A DNA stretch of 39,806 bases, taken from Porticoccaceae bacterium (GTDB lineage Bacteria; Pseudomonadota; Gammaproteobacteria; Pseudomonadales; Porticoccaceae). The notes below the pieces were generated by a model that was not told where the DNA came from, did no database searches, and saw nothing but the letters and a program-made list of their open reading frames with translations. Where the stretch lies: NCBI GenBank assembly GCA_028822155.1, contig JAPKEJ010000020.1, forward strand, positions 1 to 39,806, written 5' to 3'. Made by a program: the position numbers and the translations under genes. Of the stretch, positions 24,652 through 34,754 are shown in pieces (the first letter of the stretch is position 1; the number at the start of each line of letters is the position of its first letter).

Positions 24652-25980
24652 TTATGTTTTAGCTAACTCCTCATTACGTTTTTCGGCAGCAGCCCAATCT
24701 TTAGGTAATTTACGAGCAACAACTAGAAAGCTAATAATTGAAGGCACAAATATACAAAAAGTTAATGACATTGCATAACGCATTGAATCTAAGTCGTTAT
24801 AATTTTCTTTAAAGACGTCGATCATCCATCCTGCAAAGGTTGGACCTCCTCCTAGTGCAATCATATTTAGCACAAAGAAAAATAGCGCAGTAGACATGGC
24901 TCGCATATTAATAGGAGCAAGGGTTTGAGCAATTGCAAAACTTGGTCCGAGATATATGCCTACGAAAAGTAAAAATAATGTAGAAAGGAGAAGGTTAACT
25001 TCTATTGATGACACCCAAAAACTGCCAATCCCTATGGGCAAACATAAGCTAATGGCAATTGCTGGTACCCAGCCGTATGCACGAATGTCTTTGCTCCCCC
25101 ATTTATCAGCCAGTCTTGCACCAAAAAAGGCGCCTCCAGCATAAGCTGTCCCATTAATAACGCCCAAAAGAATTATAAGGTGTTGGAAATCGAAACTAGG
25201 ATCTAAGGCTATTAAATATTTAGTATGAAAAGTTGAAAGAGCATAAGATGCAAAAGAGCCAAAGGCTATCCCTAAACACATAGCCCACCAGGCTGGTATT
25301 TTAAGTAAGGTTTTTAATGAGTCCATGAATGGCGGTTTCACCATTTCTGCTTGCTGACCAAGTTCCATAGCTCCACGAACAGGTTCACGAAGTACCAACT
25401 TAACGATAAATGCCAGCCCTAATCCAGTGACACCAAGAAAGACAAATATTTTTCTCCAATCAACAACTGTAGTTTCATCTTGAGATGGCCCTATAATCCA
25501 TGCTGTGACAAAATAAGCTGCCATAATTCCAAACGGAATCCCCATTGAATAGACGCCTAATGCTCCTGCTCGTTCTTCTTTAGGATACATATCAGAAATA
25601 ATAGAATGTGACGGCGGACTTCCACCCGCTTCACCAATCCCTACTCCCATTCGAGCAAGACCTATTTGCATGAAATTTCCCGCCAACCCGGTCAAAGCGG
25701 TAAAGCCACTCCAGGTAGCAAGCGCGATAGATATTATGTTTACCCTACTATAACGATCAGCCAACCAAGCAATAGGAATGGCAACGACAGTATAAAAGGC
25801 AGCGAATAAGAGTCCGCTCAATAAGCCCAATTGTGTATTTGTGAGTCCAAGATCCTCCTGAATAAAGGGCGCCAAAATACCTACAATTTGACGGTCAACA
25901 AAATTAAATCCATAGACCACGGTTAGTAGTATTAAGACGAAAGTACGATAGTTTTTACTCGGTGTTGTTTGACTACCCAT
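24652..25980 (-). CDS. MFS transporter, Spinster-like group
   Basis: This is a 442-aa inner-membrane transporter with about 12 helices. Motif A of the major facilitator superfamily is visible as GLLFAAFYTVVAIPIAWLADRYSR, and the N-terminus shows YGFNFVDRQIVGILAPFIQEDLGLTNTQLG. The latter is characteristic of the Spinster-like group common near catabolic genes. MGVGIGEAGGSPPSHSIISDMYPKEERAGALG is its second diagnostic block. The substrate is unknown; relatives are often placed with steroid or aromatic acid clusters. It lies 74 bp downstream of the S41 protease gene on the same strand and may share its transcript. Confidence 0.9.
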   Translation of the reverse strand: MGSQTTPSKNYRTFVLILLTVVYGFNFVDRQIVGILAPFIQEDLGLTNTQLGLLSGLLFAAFYTVVAIPIAWLADRYSRVNIISIALATWSGFTALTGLAGNFMQIGLARMGVGIGEAGGSPPSHSIISDMYPKEERAGALGVYSMGIPFGIMAAYFVTAWIIGPSQDETTVVDWRKIFVFLGVTGLGLAFIVKLVLREPVRGAMELGQQAEMVKPPFMDSLKTLLKIPAWWAMCLGIAFGSFASYALSTFHTKYLIALDPSFDFQHLIILLGVINGTAYAGGAFFGARLADKWGSKDIRAYGWVPAIAISLCLPIGIGSFWVSSIEVNLLLSTLFLLFVGIYLGPSFAIAQTLAPINMRAMSTALFFFVLNMIALGGGPTFAGWMIDVFKENYNDLDSMRYAMSLTFCIFVPSIISFLVVARKLPKDWAAAEKRNEELAKT

Positions 25981-26054
25981 TGAATTTACCCGTGCTATTA
26001 TTATTTTAATGACAAGGGTGGTCGACTTTAGTGTAAGAGGACCGCCCCACAGTG

Positions 26055-27668
26055 TTATCTCACGACTGTACCCAGATCAGGCTGGATCAGCTTACCTGAA
26101 ACTGCTGATAATGGATGAGGCGCATCAGTTGGAGATTTAGTGATTAAACCAAACGCAGACGCCGTTACTGATGGGCACGCGCCCGTTTCGATAAAGCCAA
26201 GTGCCGCTGCGAGTCTGCCTTCATTCGCATCCCCCAAGGCATGAGACAGGTCATCGGCCACTTCACAGCCAGTAATTTCTGCACCTGAAAGATCCGCGCT
26301 GGCAACCGGGAAGAATCCATCACTGTAGTCACCAAAGCCTTTTTCGTTAGAGCCTTTAAACTGGATAGTGCTGTAGGTGGTGCCGCAATTATCGAGAGCG
26401 TACCAACCATAGGGTTTTCCGCGCGTCGCTTCTCCTATGAGAATAACGTCTACATCCACACCACGTAGGCCGTTAATAAACGCCTCACTGGCTGATGCTG
26501 TGCCACCACTAGATAGCACAAACACCCGACTAAAGCCCAGTGCTGGCAATACTGTGCCGGCAGGTGTGGGGTTGCTAGGCGCATCGAATCCCGCCGCTGT
26601 CGACTCAAATCTTGCGGGGTCTATGATGTTATTGTTAATCGGGTCTCGTTCAGTATATTTATCATTAAATGTGAGCTCATCAAAAACCCTTCCCTCAGAC
26701 ATAACGCCCGCGACCATGTACGCCAGCTCTGCAGCAATAGTAAGATAGCCACCACCGTTATAGCGCAAATCTATAACAAGCTCTTCGACATTACTCGCCT
26801 TGAGTTGACTAATCGCATTAATAAGCTGAGTCTCAGCGGGTTTGATGTGAGAGTTGAACGTAAAGTAACCGACTTTTGTTCCAGCAACATTAAAGGTAGT
26901 GGTATTTTTAACCGGCACTGAAGTTGTCTCTGCACTGACCATTGTAAAAGTACGGTCTTCTGTCGCGTTTAAATCTCTCACCACAAAGGTATGCGTCTCA
27001 CCAAGTGCCGCAGGAAATAGACCAGCATTAAGCGCATCGACATTGTTGCTGTCTACGATCGCCTCTCCATCTATTGAAATGATTTCTGCTCCACGTGACA
27101 GGCTACTTTCTGAAGCAGGCGAATTAGGTTCATTGTAGCCAACAATAATTTTTCTCGGGGGACTACTAGCAATAATGAAAAAGCGAACCCCATAGCCAGC
27201 AGATACACCCGAGTAATATTGGTTATATTCTTCAGTATTTTGGCTGTAATGAAACTGATCTTTTGAGTTACCTGAGGGCGATAGGCCGTCAGTAATCATC
27301 AAGTCAAAATACTCCTCAGTATTATCAACCGTACCGGGATCAACATCAGGCAGCTCAGAATACCAAAGGTAAGTATCGTTACTATAAGACCGGATCCAAA
27401 AGTTTTCGTCAGTCACAGAACCTGAAGAATCGCTGTAGCCATCTGTAGTTCGGGGATTAGCGCAGACATTACGCATAGTGTTTGGACGCCAATCATCGTA
27501 TTGCCCAGCCACCCAACCGGAGCCTGGATCGACAGTGACTGGGGGCACGCTGGAGTTTCCACCACTACCTCCACCACCACAGGCAGTAAGAATAATTGTC
27601 ACAATAACGAGACTAGCTTTCTTAATTCGTAGGCCTAGACACCCTTTTTTGTATTGCTCTGAGATCAC
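26055..27668 (-). CDS. S41 family (C-terminal processing type) lipoprotein protease
   Basis: This is a 537-aa lipoprotein (LTAC, Cys30) with a Gly/Ser-rich linker after the anchor. A PDZ-like region (RKIIVGYNEPNSPASESSLSRGAEIISIDG, about 172-201) precedes the tail-specific protease core. That core includes VGYFTFNSHI, ELVIDLRYNGGG and the nucleophile block SGGTASASE with Ser392. Lys418 in EATRGKPYG completes the Ser-Lys dyad, one residue further away than in CtpA. The start is GTG 27668, supported by GGAG eight bases upstream. The catalytic residues are intact. The role is probably envelope protein turnover. No partner is evident apart from the MFS gene downstream. Confidence 0.9.
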   Translation of the reverse strand: MISEQYKKGCLGLRIKKASLVIVTIILTACGGGGSGGNSSVPPVTVDPGSGWVAGQYDDWRPNTMRNVCANPRTTDGYSDSSGSVTDENFWIRSYSNDTYLWYSELPDVDPGTVDNTEEYFDLMITDGLSPSGNSKDQFHYSQNTEEYNQYYSGVSAGYGVRFFIIASSPPRKIIVGYNEPNSPASESSLSRGAEIISIDGEAIVDSNNVDALNAGLFPAALGETHTFVVRDLNATEDRTFTMVSAETTSVPVKNTTTFNVAGTKVGYFTFNSHIKPAETQLINAISQLKASNVEELVIDLRYNGGGYLTIAAELAYMVAGVMSEGRVFDELTFNDKYTERDPINNNIIDPARFESTAAGFDAPSNPTPAGTVLPALGFSRVFVLSSGGTASASEAFINGLRGVDVDVILIGEATRGKPYGWYALDNCGTTYSTIQFKGSNEKGFGDYSDGFFPVASADLSGAEITGCEVADDLSHALGDANEGRLAAALGFIETGACPSVTASAFGLITKSPTDAPHPLSAVSGKLIQPDLGTVVR

Positions 27669-27810
27669 TCACTGTCTCCGATTAGTAAATTAGCGATAGC
27701 TAGCACTATAACGCAATTAATATACGATACTAATGACAAATTAGGAAAAGTATTAGGCCGAAGCGACTTAATTCTGTGCAAAAACGGTATAGATGTTACG
27801 TTAAGCGCCT

Positions 27811-29607
27811 CTAACCTTGAGGCACTGCCCCGGCGCCATCTCGTCGGGTATCAGAGGCACCCATAGTTGAACCGTTGGGGCCCCTATGGACAGTTTGAGT
27901 AGCACCTAGAATTCGTGATTTATCGTCTAAACTGTGACCCATTTCCTTTAGCAAGCTTAAAGTGTCTGGCGAGATGCCAGGCTCGTACCCAATTCGGTCA
28001 GGCAACCATTGGTGATGGACTCTTGGAGCCGCCGTCGCATCGGCAATGCCCATGTTAAATTCTAAAACATTCAATAACACCTGCAGGACAGCTGTGATAA
28101 TAGTACTACCACCAGGGCTACCGGTAGCTAATATCGGCGCGCCTTTCTGATCGAACACGATAGTTGGCGTCATTGCCGAAAGCGGTCTTTTACCCGGCTG
28201 TATCTCATTAGCAACTCCACCAATTAACCCATAACCATTGGGTGATCCTGGCTTTGCTGAAAAATCATCCATCTCATTATTAAGCAAGAAACCAGCTCCA
28301 GACACTGCAATACCGCTGCCAAAAGAGAAATTCAACGTCGTCGTCGTGCTAACCACATTACCCCACTGATCCCAGGTTGAAATGTGGGTCGTTTCAATAC
28401 TCTCTGCACCCGCCTTTTTGACCCCTTTAACCAAGGTTTTTGGATCTATAGGTAGTCCAGGTGATACATTACTTGAAGAGCCAGCCTGCTTAAGATTAAT
28501 CTGACGTCGCAATTTTTTCGCGTACCTTTTATCAATAATTTGTTTAACAGGGACAGCATAAAAATCTGGATCACCTAGATAGGCGCTTCTATCCGCATAA
28601 GCTCGACGCATCGATTCAACTAACCGGTGGATATAGGCGGCACTGTTATGACCAAGAGATTGAAGGTCCCATTTCTCGAGTATGTTTAGCATCTGTAAAA
28701 GATGAATGCCCCCCGACGAAGGTGGCGGCATCGAGCAAATTTCATTCTTTTTAAAATCGACACACACCGGCGCTCGCTCTACAACACGATAATTTTCAAG
28801 ATCGTCAAAACTTATGAGCCCGCCCGAACGCTCCATTTCATCAACAATTAGCTGCGCGGTTTTACCTTGATAAAACCCAGAACGCCCATTAGCGGCTATT
28901 CTGCGCATAGTGTCAGCTAGATCAGACTGTACTAATATGTCGTCCAACTCATAGAAGGACCCGCCGTCTTTAAAAAAATAGCTGCTAGTCGCAGGATTTT
29001 TCATTAATCGTTTACCGCGTGATTTTAGCGAGTAAGATAAATCAACATTGACCCTAATACCTTCAGCCGCCAAATTAATTGCAGGCTGAATGACCTGTTT
29101 TAAGGTTAACCGCCCGTACTTCTCATGCGCATACAGTAGACCTGCAACAGTGCCTGGAACACCAGAGGACTTGATGCTATTTCTTGCTAATTGATTATCA
29201 ACCTCTCCATTTGGCTTCAAAAACATATCTCTGGATGCCATCGATGGAGCCATCTCGCGATAGTCAAGTGCAATTGTTTTGTTCTCGTCAGCTAGGTGAA
29301 CAAGCATAAACCCGCCGCCGGCAAGATTGCCCGCCCTAGGAAGTGTCACTGCGAGGGCAAATCCAGTTGCGACCGCTGCATCTATAGCGTTGCCTCCTAG
29401 ACTAAGAATATCAGCGCCAACTTGACTGGCGACGATCTCTTGAGACACGACCATGCCCAACCTGCCATGCACCGGATGAGAACGAGACTGTGGATCTATA
29501 ATGGCACTCTCCGCAGCCAATACTGTCGAATGCGTTGCGCCAAATACAATCAGCATCAAACCCCACTGAACGAGAGATCGAAGGATTCTTTGAGATTTAA
29601 TTATCAA
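27811..29607 (-). CDS. ggt: Gamma-glutamyltransferase
   Basis: This is a 598-aa periplasmic Ntn-hydrolase that removes the gamma-glutamyl group of glutathione and related compounds. It has a signal peptide (hydrophobic 12-31). The autoprocessing site and nucleophile is Thr406 in ESIETTHIS, splitting a large from a small subunit. Downstream the glutamate-binding segment NNEMDDFS and GKRPLSAMTPTIVF are conserved, as is GSPGGSTIITAVLQ. The length is typical. The start appears to be TTG 29607, 30 bp after the thiolase stop, with GGGG before it. Its place at the end of a CoA-pathway operon is unusual. It may act on glutathione conjugates or simply be co-transcribed. Confidence 0.92.
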   Translation of the reverse strand: MIIKSQRILRSLVQWGLMLIVFGATHSTVLAAESAIIDPQSRSHPVHGRLGMVVSQEIVASQVGADILSLGGNAIDAAVATGFALAVTLPRAGNLAGGGFMLVHLADENKTIALDYREMAPSMASRDMFLKPNGEVDNQLARNSIKSSGVPGTVAGLLYAHEKYGRLTLKQVIQPAINLAAEGIRVNVDLSYSLKSRGKRLMKNPATSSYFFKDGGSFYELDDILVQSDLADTMRRIAANGRSGFYQGKTAQLIVDEMERSGGLISFDDLENYRVVERAPVCVDFKKNEICSMPPPSSGGIHLLQMLNILEKWDLQSLGHNSAAYIHRLVESMRRAYADRSAYLGDPDFYAVPVKQIIDKRYAKKLRRQINLKQAGSSSNVSPGLPIDPKTLVKGVKKAGAESIETTHISTWDQWGNVVSTTTTLNFSFGSGIAVSGAGFLLNNEMDDFSAKPGSPNGYGLIGGVANEIQPGKRPLSAMTPTIVFDQKGAPILATGSPGGSTIITAVLQVLLNVLEFNMGIADATAAPRVHHQWLPDRIGYEPGISPDTLSLLKEMGHSLDDKSRILGATQTVHRGPNGSTMGASDTRRDGAGAVPQG

Positions 29608-29637
29608 GGTAATGCCCCATGTATTTAATAATGAAAG

Positions 29638-30840
29638 CTATAGGCACTCAATTAAAAGGGCTGTACCGCTACCAGCGGCACCACTGGCCGCGACGATACC
29701 GGTTTTAAGCTTTCTGCGCTCTAGCTCATCTAATAAAGTACCCGTCATTATGCCGCCTGTGGCGCCCATAGGATGTCCTAAGGCAATACAACCACCGTTA
29801 ACGTTTAACTTATCATGACTAATATCTAGATCACGCTGGCACTTGATACTAGTCGCAGCAAAGGCTTCATGAAGCTCAAACAGATCAATATCTGTACTAC
29901 TTAGACCCTGATTGATCATTAATGTCGACGTGGCCTTAGCGCAACCTGAAACGACTTCCAGTGGATCATCACATACGGTGGCGACAGCAACGATTCTTGC
30001 TCTTGGCTTTTTCCCTAGCTTTTCCGACAAAGACTCATCGCCAATTAAGATAAGAGACGCGGCATCTGCCATGGCGGGGGAGTTTCCGGCGGTGTGTATA
30101 TGTCGGATACTATCAAGCTGAGGGTGTTCTCGACATTGCAGTGCGTCAGCGCCCTGCGCTCCTATGTCGGCAAAGTAGGGTTTTAATGCGGCCAACTCCG
30201 CCATGGAGATTTTTTCTCTAATGCATTCATCATCCCTGACCATGATGTCTTTAACAGGATTAAATACCGGAATAATAGAAGTAAACCATCCTTTACTTCT
30301 CGCATGAGAAGCACGTTGCTGGCTCTGAAATGCAATCTCATCAACCTCTTGACGACTCATATCGAAAAGGGACCCTATGAGGTCAGCCCCACTACCCATC
30401 ATTAGCATGCGATGACGTAAAGCCTGCTCTGAATCTGCAAAAAGAGTTGCCTTATCTGACAGCATAGGAACCCTAGACATCATTTCTATACCGCCAGCTA
30501 TGGTGCATTGGGCTTGTCCTGTCATCACTTTCATTGCTGCGATATTAATGGCGTCAATTCCCGATGAACAGTAACGGTTGACCGTTAATCCAGGCACCTG
30601 GTCAGGCCATTTCGAAAATAGTAATGAGGCTTTCGCAATATTGCCGCCTTGCTCTCCGACCTGACTCACACAACCAAGAACCACGTCTTCAACCAAATTC
30701 CTATCCAGCTGAGTGCGCTTTTCAAGCGCATCATAAAGCACGTTTAATAGTTCAAAGGGTGTTAGGTCTGTTAATCCACCATCGGATTTCGCCCTACCTC
30801 TTGGTGTTCGGATAGCATCATAGATAAAAGCCTGTCTCAC
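29638..30840 (-). CDS. Acetyl-CoA C-acyltransferase (thiolase)
   Basis: This 400-aa thiolase cleaves 3-ketoacyl-CoA with CoA. The nucleophile is Cys91 in NRYCSSGIDAI. HEAF (FELHEAFAATS) and the catalytic His in GGCIALGHPMGATGG are in place. The C-terminal loop reads ASGAAGSGTALLIE, and by my alignment the usual second cysteine (CxGGGxG) is replaced by Ser. That would change the catalytic base, although some thiolase branches differ there. The start is GTG 30840, overlapping the stop of the upstream thiolase in GTGA, so translation is coupled. The 'NGGCIALGHPMGATGG' context suggests the degradative class. Confidence 0.9.
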   Translation of the reverse strand: MRQAFIYDAIRTPRGRAKSDGGLTDLTPFELLNVLYDALEKRTQLDRNLVEDVVLGCVSQVGEQGGNIAKASLLFSKWPDQVPGLTVNRYCSSGIDAINIAAMKVMTGQAQCTIAGGIEMMSRVPMLSDKATLFADSEQALRHRMLMMGSGADLIGSLFDMSRQEVDEIAFQSQQRASHARSKGWFTSIIPVFNPVKDIMVRDDECIREKISMAELAALKPYFADIGAQGADALQCREHPQLDSIRHIHTAGNSPAMADAASLILIGDESLSEKLGKKPRARIVAVATVCDDPLEVVSGCAKATSTLMINQGLSSTDIDLFELHEAFAATSIKCQRDLDISHDKLNVNGGCIALGHPMGATGGIMTGTLLDELERRKLKTGIVAASGAAGSGTALLIECL

Positions 30841-32072
30841 TCGTTAACTCCGACAATAAAACTCACGCAGGTAGTTGTACTCCCACCCAGGTTAAAAGTG
30901 GCCATATTCTTTGCGCCGGCGATTTGGTAATCACCTGCCTGACCTGTTACCTGTTTTGCACAGTCTAGTAGCATTCGCACACCCGTGGCCCCTACCGGAT
31001 GCCCTAATCCAAGTAGTCCTCCACTGGGGTTGATGGGGAAATCGCCGTCCATATCAATGCGACCTTCTTCAATAGCTTTCCAGCTCTCCCCGGGGGCTGT
31101 TAACCCGATGTGATCTATTGCCATGTACTCGGTAATAGAAAAACAATCATGTGTTTCTAAGCCGTCAAGATCTGTAATGGTAGCGAAGCCTGCTCGACCC
31201 AAGGCATCCGTCATAATCTGATTGACGTGAGGGAATATAAGGGGATTACCGGCACTTAACTTTAATTTACTTGCCAAGCTAATCGGCGCAGACCTGTGGC
31301 CCCAGCCCTTGATCGTTGGTATGTCATCAAGTTTTAAATTATGTTCAGCGGCATAGGTCTTGGCGGCTTTTTCACTCGCTAGAAAAATGCAGGCGGCACC
31401 GTCAGTAATTTGCCCACAATCCATTTTCCGAATTTTTCCCTCAACAACTGGATTGTATTCATCATCGTCGCTATAGCATTGCGGTGGAAAATCCCAGTTT
31501 CTTGTTTGAGCGTTCGGATTACGGCGACCATTATCAAAGTTTATTTTTGAAATAGATTTTAAATAATCACAGTTAATACCGTGACGGGCATCATACTCAT
31601 CAATAATTTGGCTAAACATATAGGGCCAAGGATATTCACAATTAGTGGCCTCTTTACCCTTCCATGTCGCTGCGCCAAGGTATTCAGCACCCGTTTGACC
31701 ATTCACGTTGCGCATATATTCAAGGCCCAGAACACAGGCTAAATCGTAGTGCCCACTTTCTATCTCCCGCATCGCACTTAAAATAGCAATCGACCCTGAA
31801 GCGCAAGCCGCCTCATGACGGCTGGTTGGTATCGACGATAATTCAGGGTGCGCCTCGGCAAAAAAACCACCGATTAGCCCCTGCCCAGTAAACAAATCGC
31901 CAACGAAATTACCCACATGCCCAACGTCAATCTGTTCAGGATCAATCCCAGTTGACTGTAAAGCCTGATCAAGTGTCTCCCGGAACATATCGTAAATCGA
32001 GAGACCTTCTCGCGCCCAGTTGCGGGAAAAATCGGTTTGTGACCCTCCCAGAACATAGATTGGTGCATTCAT
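30837..32072 (-). CDS. SCP2-type thiolase / acetyl-CoA acetyltransferase
   Basis: This 411-aa enzyme belongs to the sterol-carrier-protein-type thiolase branch. Cys90 is in RHEAACASGS. ETHDCFSITEY replaces the HEAF block, as usual in SCP-x-like thiolases, and the His is in GLLGLGHPVGATG. The C-terminus (MATFNLGGSTTTCVSFIV) retains the glycine loop. Members of this branch often process branched or cyclic side-chain 3-ketoacyl-CoAs such as sterol or isoprenoid intermediates. ATG 32072 has AGGAG at ideal spacing. It follows the acyl-CoA synthetase by 11 bp and overlaps the second thiolase by 4 bp. Two thiolases in tandem imply either two successive cleavages or two chain types. Confidence 0.9.
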   Translation of the reverse strand: MNAPIYVLGGSQTDFSRNWAREGLSIYDMFRETLDQALQSTGIDPEQIDVGHVGNFVGDLFTGQGLIGGFFAEAHPELSSIPTSRHEAACASGSIAILSAMREIESGHYDLACVLGLEYMRNVNGQTGAEYLGAATWKGKEATNCEYPWPYMFSQIIDEYDARHGINCDYLKSISKINFDNGRRNPNAQTRNWDFPPQCYSDDDEYNPVVEGKIRKMDCGQITDGAACIFLASEKAAKTYAAEHNLKLDDIPTIKGWGHRSAPISLASKLKLSAGNPLIFPHVNQIMTDALGRAGFATITDLDGLETHDCFSITEYMAIDHIGLTAPGESWKAIEEGRIDMDGDFPINPSGGLLGLGHPVGATGVRMLLDCAKQVTGQAGDYQIAGAKNMATFNLGGSTTTCVSFIVGVNE

Positions 32073-32083
32073 TACTCAAACTC

Positions 32084-33757
32084 CTAGTGTCTTTGGCTAA
32101 CAAGTTCTTCCAATATGAAACGCTGAACTTTGCCTAAAGGGTTGCGTGGTAAGCTTTCAAAAAATTCGACTCGCTCTGGCAGCTTGAACTTAGCCAATCC
32201 CTGGTCAGTCAAAAAATTAATGACATCCTTTAGATCCATATTACTTGTATCTGGGGTAAGCACCACACAGGCGCATACTTTTTCACCTAGCAGATCGTCT
32301 TGGTAGGCGCAGACAGCATTTTCCACAGAGAAGGGTAAGCCCTCAAGTAAGACATCTATTTCTGCCGGGGATATCTTCATACCACCACGATTAATAATGT
32401 CTTTACAGCGCCCTGCTATGCGATAGAACCATGGAGGATCGCCACAAATCTCAACTAAGTCACCGGTATGAAAATAGCCATCATGACTAAACAGTTGGCT
32501 ATTATCTGTACCCAAGTAGCCATCAAAAACTGTTGCGCCAGCAAATAATAACTCGCCTACTGTTCCAGTTTCGGTAATGATCTCTCCGGTCTCTACATCG
32601 ACTACCTTACTCAGTAAAGCGTCATTGGCGTAGGAATCGAAATGGTCAATACCACAGCCCAATCTTGGGAACATAGTCGCTCTAATGGCACTACTATCAG
32701 TGTGCAGAGGAGTGCAGAACAAGCTAATGCCTTCGTTGGAACCATAAAAATTTATAACGTCTAGACCGTATTGCTGGTTAAATATTTCAATCATCCAGGG
32801 TGCAAGTGGCGCCGAACCAGAACCAATTGATCGTAAGTGGGAGAAATCAAATTGATTCCACATGTCTGATGATTTAGCGAGTTGATTTAACAATGCAGGC
32901 GGCGCAATAGTAAAGGTGATTTTTTCATTCTGTAACTGGGTCAAATAGAGCGTAGGATCCAAAGGATGGTGCAAAATAATACTGCATCCCACCAATAGCG
33001 CTGGAAACAAAAACCCGCCGATTGAGGCCATATTGACCAATGGAAAGATATTTAAAAACCGGTCTCCCGCCCGATAATTTCCGGCCTCACCACAGCATTG
33101 AGCGGTTGCAAGCCACATGTTATGAGACCTTGGCACTCCCTTTGGCGTTCCCGTAGTACCGGACGTCCAGCAAATAGTGAGAATATCATCTGAATCAGAG
33201 GGATGGCTAAGCTGGTAATCACTAAGTTGTTGAGCGCTGTCTGGATGATTTTCTGTGGTAAAACTCAGGTCAGATCCGAAGACTAATAATTGAACATTAC
33301 CCTCAGCAATAGTCGCGGCATTTTGCGCTAATTCTAAGGCGCTAAAGTGATCGATAGTGACTATAGCTGCTGGTGAAATAGTTGAGCTAATATGGTGTAA
33401 TTCATGACTGCCGTACTGCACGGGAACGGGTGATATAATTGCTCCGATCTTACTGATAGCCATGTAACAAATCACAAGCTCAGCAATATTAGGGAGTTGT
33501 ACGATAACGCTATCTTCGGCGCCAATGCCCCTATTAAGAAACTGACAGGCAACCTGCGTACTCGCTTCATTAAGTTCAGCATAGCTGAGCCGACAAGGCT
33601 CATCGCCGGTGAGCTCCTTACGGTTCGGCTGGTCCGCGACGGCTAATAGATCTGGATTTTCTCTTGCTTGTAATTCGAGCAATCCATGCAACGTATCATC
33701 ACCCCACCACCCCCGCTCATGATAATCATGAATCCGTTGTTGCGATGAAGTCTTCAT
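32084..33757 (-). CDS. Acyl-CoA synthetase (ANL superfamily AMP-binding)
   Basis: This is a 557-aa adenylate-forming enzyme that activates a carboxylic acid to its CoA thioester with ATP. The P-loop motif is TSGTTGTPKG (198-207). A later INFYGSNEG corresponds to motif A5, and GYFHTGDLVEICGD to motif A7. RCKDIINRGGMKISPAEID is A8, and the C-terminal catalytic Lys543 in NPLGKVQR is A10. It is a full-length, intact member of the fatty or aromatic acyl-CoA ligase group. The acid substrate is unknown. ATG 33757 overlaps the NMO stop in ATGA. The operon context places it between an oxidoreductase and two thiolases, the usual entry to beta-oxidation. Confidence 0.93.
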   Translation of the reverse strand: MKTSSQQRIHDYHERGWWGDDTLHGLLELQARENPDLLAVADQPNRKELTGDEPCRLSYAELNEASTQVACQFLNRGIGAEDSVIVQLPNIAELVICYMAISKIGAIISPVPVQYGSHELHHISSTISPAAIVTIDHFSALELAQNAATIAEGNVQLLVFGSDLSFTTENHPDSAQQLSDYQLSHPSDSDDILTICWTSGTTGTPKGVPRSHNMWLATAQCCGEAGNYRAGDRFLNIFPLVNMASIGGFLFPALLVGCSIILHHPLDPTLYLTQLQNEKITFTIAPPALLNQLAKSSDMWNQFDFSHLRSIGSGSAPLAPWMIEIFNQQYGLDVINFYGSNEGISLFCTPLHTDSSAIRATMFPRLGCGIDHFDSYANDALLSKVVDVETGEIITETGTVGELLFAGATVFDGYLGTDNSQLFSHDGYFHTGDLVEICGDPPWFYRIAGRCKDIINRGGMKISPAEIDVLLEGLPFSVENAVCAYQDDLLGEKVCACVVLTPDTSNMDLKDVINFLTDQGLAKFKLPERVEFFESLPRNPLGKVQRFILEELVSQRH

Positions 33758-34659
33758 AAGCAGGCCCTATATTCTTGATCTAACTGTTCTACCACCTCAG
33801 CGATTGACTGTAAGCTATCGCTGGAACCCACGCCTTGACCAGCAGCCCATAGGTCTCGCCAACGCTTTACATCACCAGCTGCCTCTAAAAAATTAATGGC
33901 TCCAGGCGCGGGCATGTTGTTCACATCATATCCCCCTTTAATTAAGCTATCCTTCAGCCAATTGGCTTTAACACCGGTGATTGAGTCTGAGGTCACTATG
34001 TCTGAACCACTGGCTTCGACTATCATCGCCTTATAATCATCCTGAGCAAGGGATTCTTCTGTTGGAATAAATCGGGTCCCCATATAGACATAATCTGCAC
34101 CAAGAATCTCCGCTGCTCGAATGGCCCTGCCATTACCGATAGCGCCTGAAAGAATTATTTCACCATCAAAGAATTGTCTTACCTCATCAACAAACGCGAA
34201 GGGAGATAATTGTCCGGTGTGGCCGCCTGCGCCAGCACAAACCAATGCTAGACCGTCTACACCTGTTTGTGCCGCACGACGAGCAAAATCAATTGTTGTG
34301 ACATCAGCATACACCTTACCACCATAGGCATGTACTACCTCAACTGCCTCCGCAGGGCTTCCTAGCGCGGTAATTACAATAGGAGCTCGATATTTTATCG
34401 CGAGTTTAAGGTCATCGTGTCGGCGAGTATTAGAGCGATGCATGACAAGATTAAAAGCCCAGGGTGCAGCCGTCTCTGAAGACGCCAATTCCTCGGTAAT
34501 TATCTTCAGCCAATCTTCTAATATCTCAACAGTCCTTGCGTTAGGAGAAGGAAATGAGCCAACAATACCAGCCCGACAACTAGCCACTACCATTTCTGGA
34601 CCTGACAATAAAAACATGGGAGCCTGAATGATTGGTAAGCGAAGATTAGTCAATGACAT
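33754..34659 (-). CDS. Nitronate monooxygenase-family FMN oxidoreductase
   Basis: This is a 301-aa TIM-barrel FMN protein of the NMO/2-nitropropane dioxygenase family. LPIIQAPMF is at the N-terminus, the FMN/catalytic loop GAGGHTG at 143-149 (His147), the phosphate-binding SGAIGNGRAI at 171-180, and YMGTRF at 192-197. The family includes true nitronate oxidases, but also quinone reductases and FMN enoyl reductases. In an acyl-CoA operon a double-bond reductase or oxidase role is at least as likely as nitronate oxidation. It is the first gene of the five-gene minus-strand operon and diverges from the carotenoid oxygenase gene over a 182-bp shared promoter region. Confidence 0.88.
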   Translation of the reverse strand: MSLTNLRLPIIQAPMFLLSGPEMVVASCRAGIVGSFPSPNARTVEILEDWLKIITEELASSETAAPWAFNLVMHRSNTRRHDDLKLAIKYRAPIVITALGSPAEAVEVVHAYGGKVYADVTTIDFARRAAQTGVDGLALVCAGAGGHTGQLSPFAFVDEVRQFFDGEIILSGAIGNGRAIRAAEILGADYVYMGTRFIPTEESLAQDDYKAMIVEASGSDIVTSDSITGVKANWLKDSLIKGGYDVNNMPAPGAINFLEAAGDVKRWRDLWAAGQGVGSSDSLQSIAEVVEQLDQEYRACL

Positions 34660-34754
34660 CAGTATTTTTCCATTCGGTATGAGCTCTTACTTTTATAGTT
34701 AGACCATTTATCGATCAGATATTAACCAACTACACAGCCTCTGGCAAATCACTA

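Noticed and set aside
26437..26748. 103-codon plus-strand frame inside the S41 protease gene
   Set aside because: Antisense to a clearly conserved catalytic core; composition and length are those of a shadow frame.
27807..27823. GCCTC/GAGGC hairpin at the end of the GGT gene as terminator
   Set aside because: Five base pairs with a 7-base loop and no following T-run on the minus strand.
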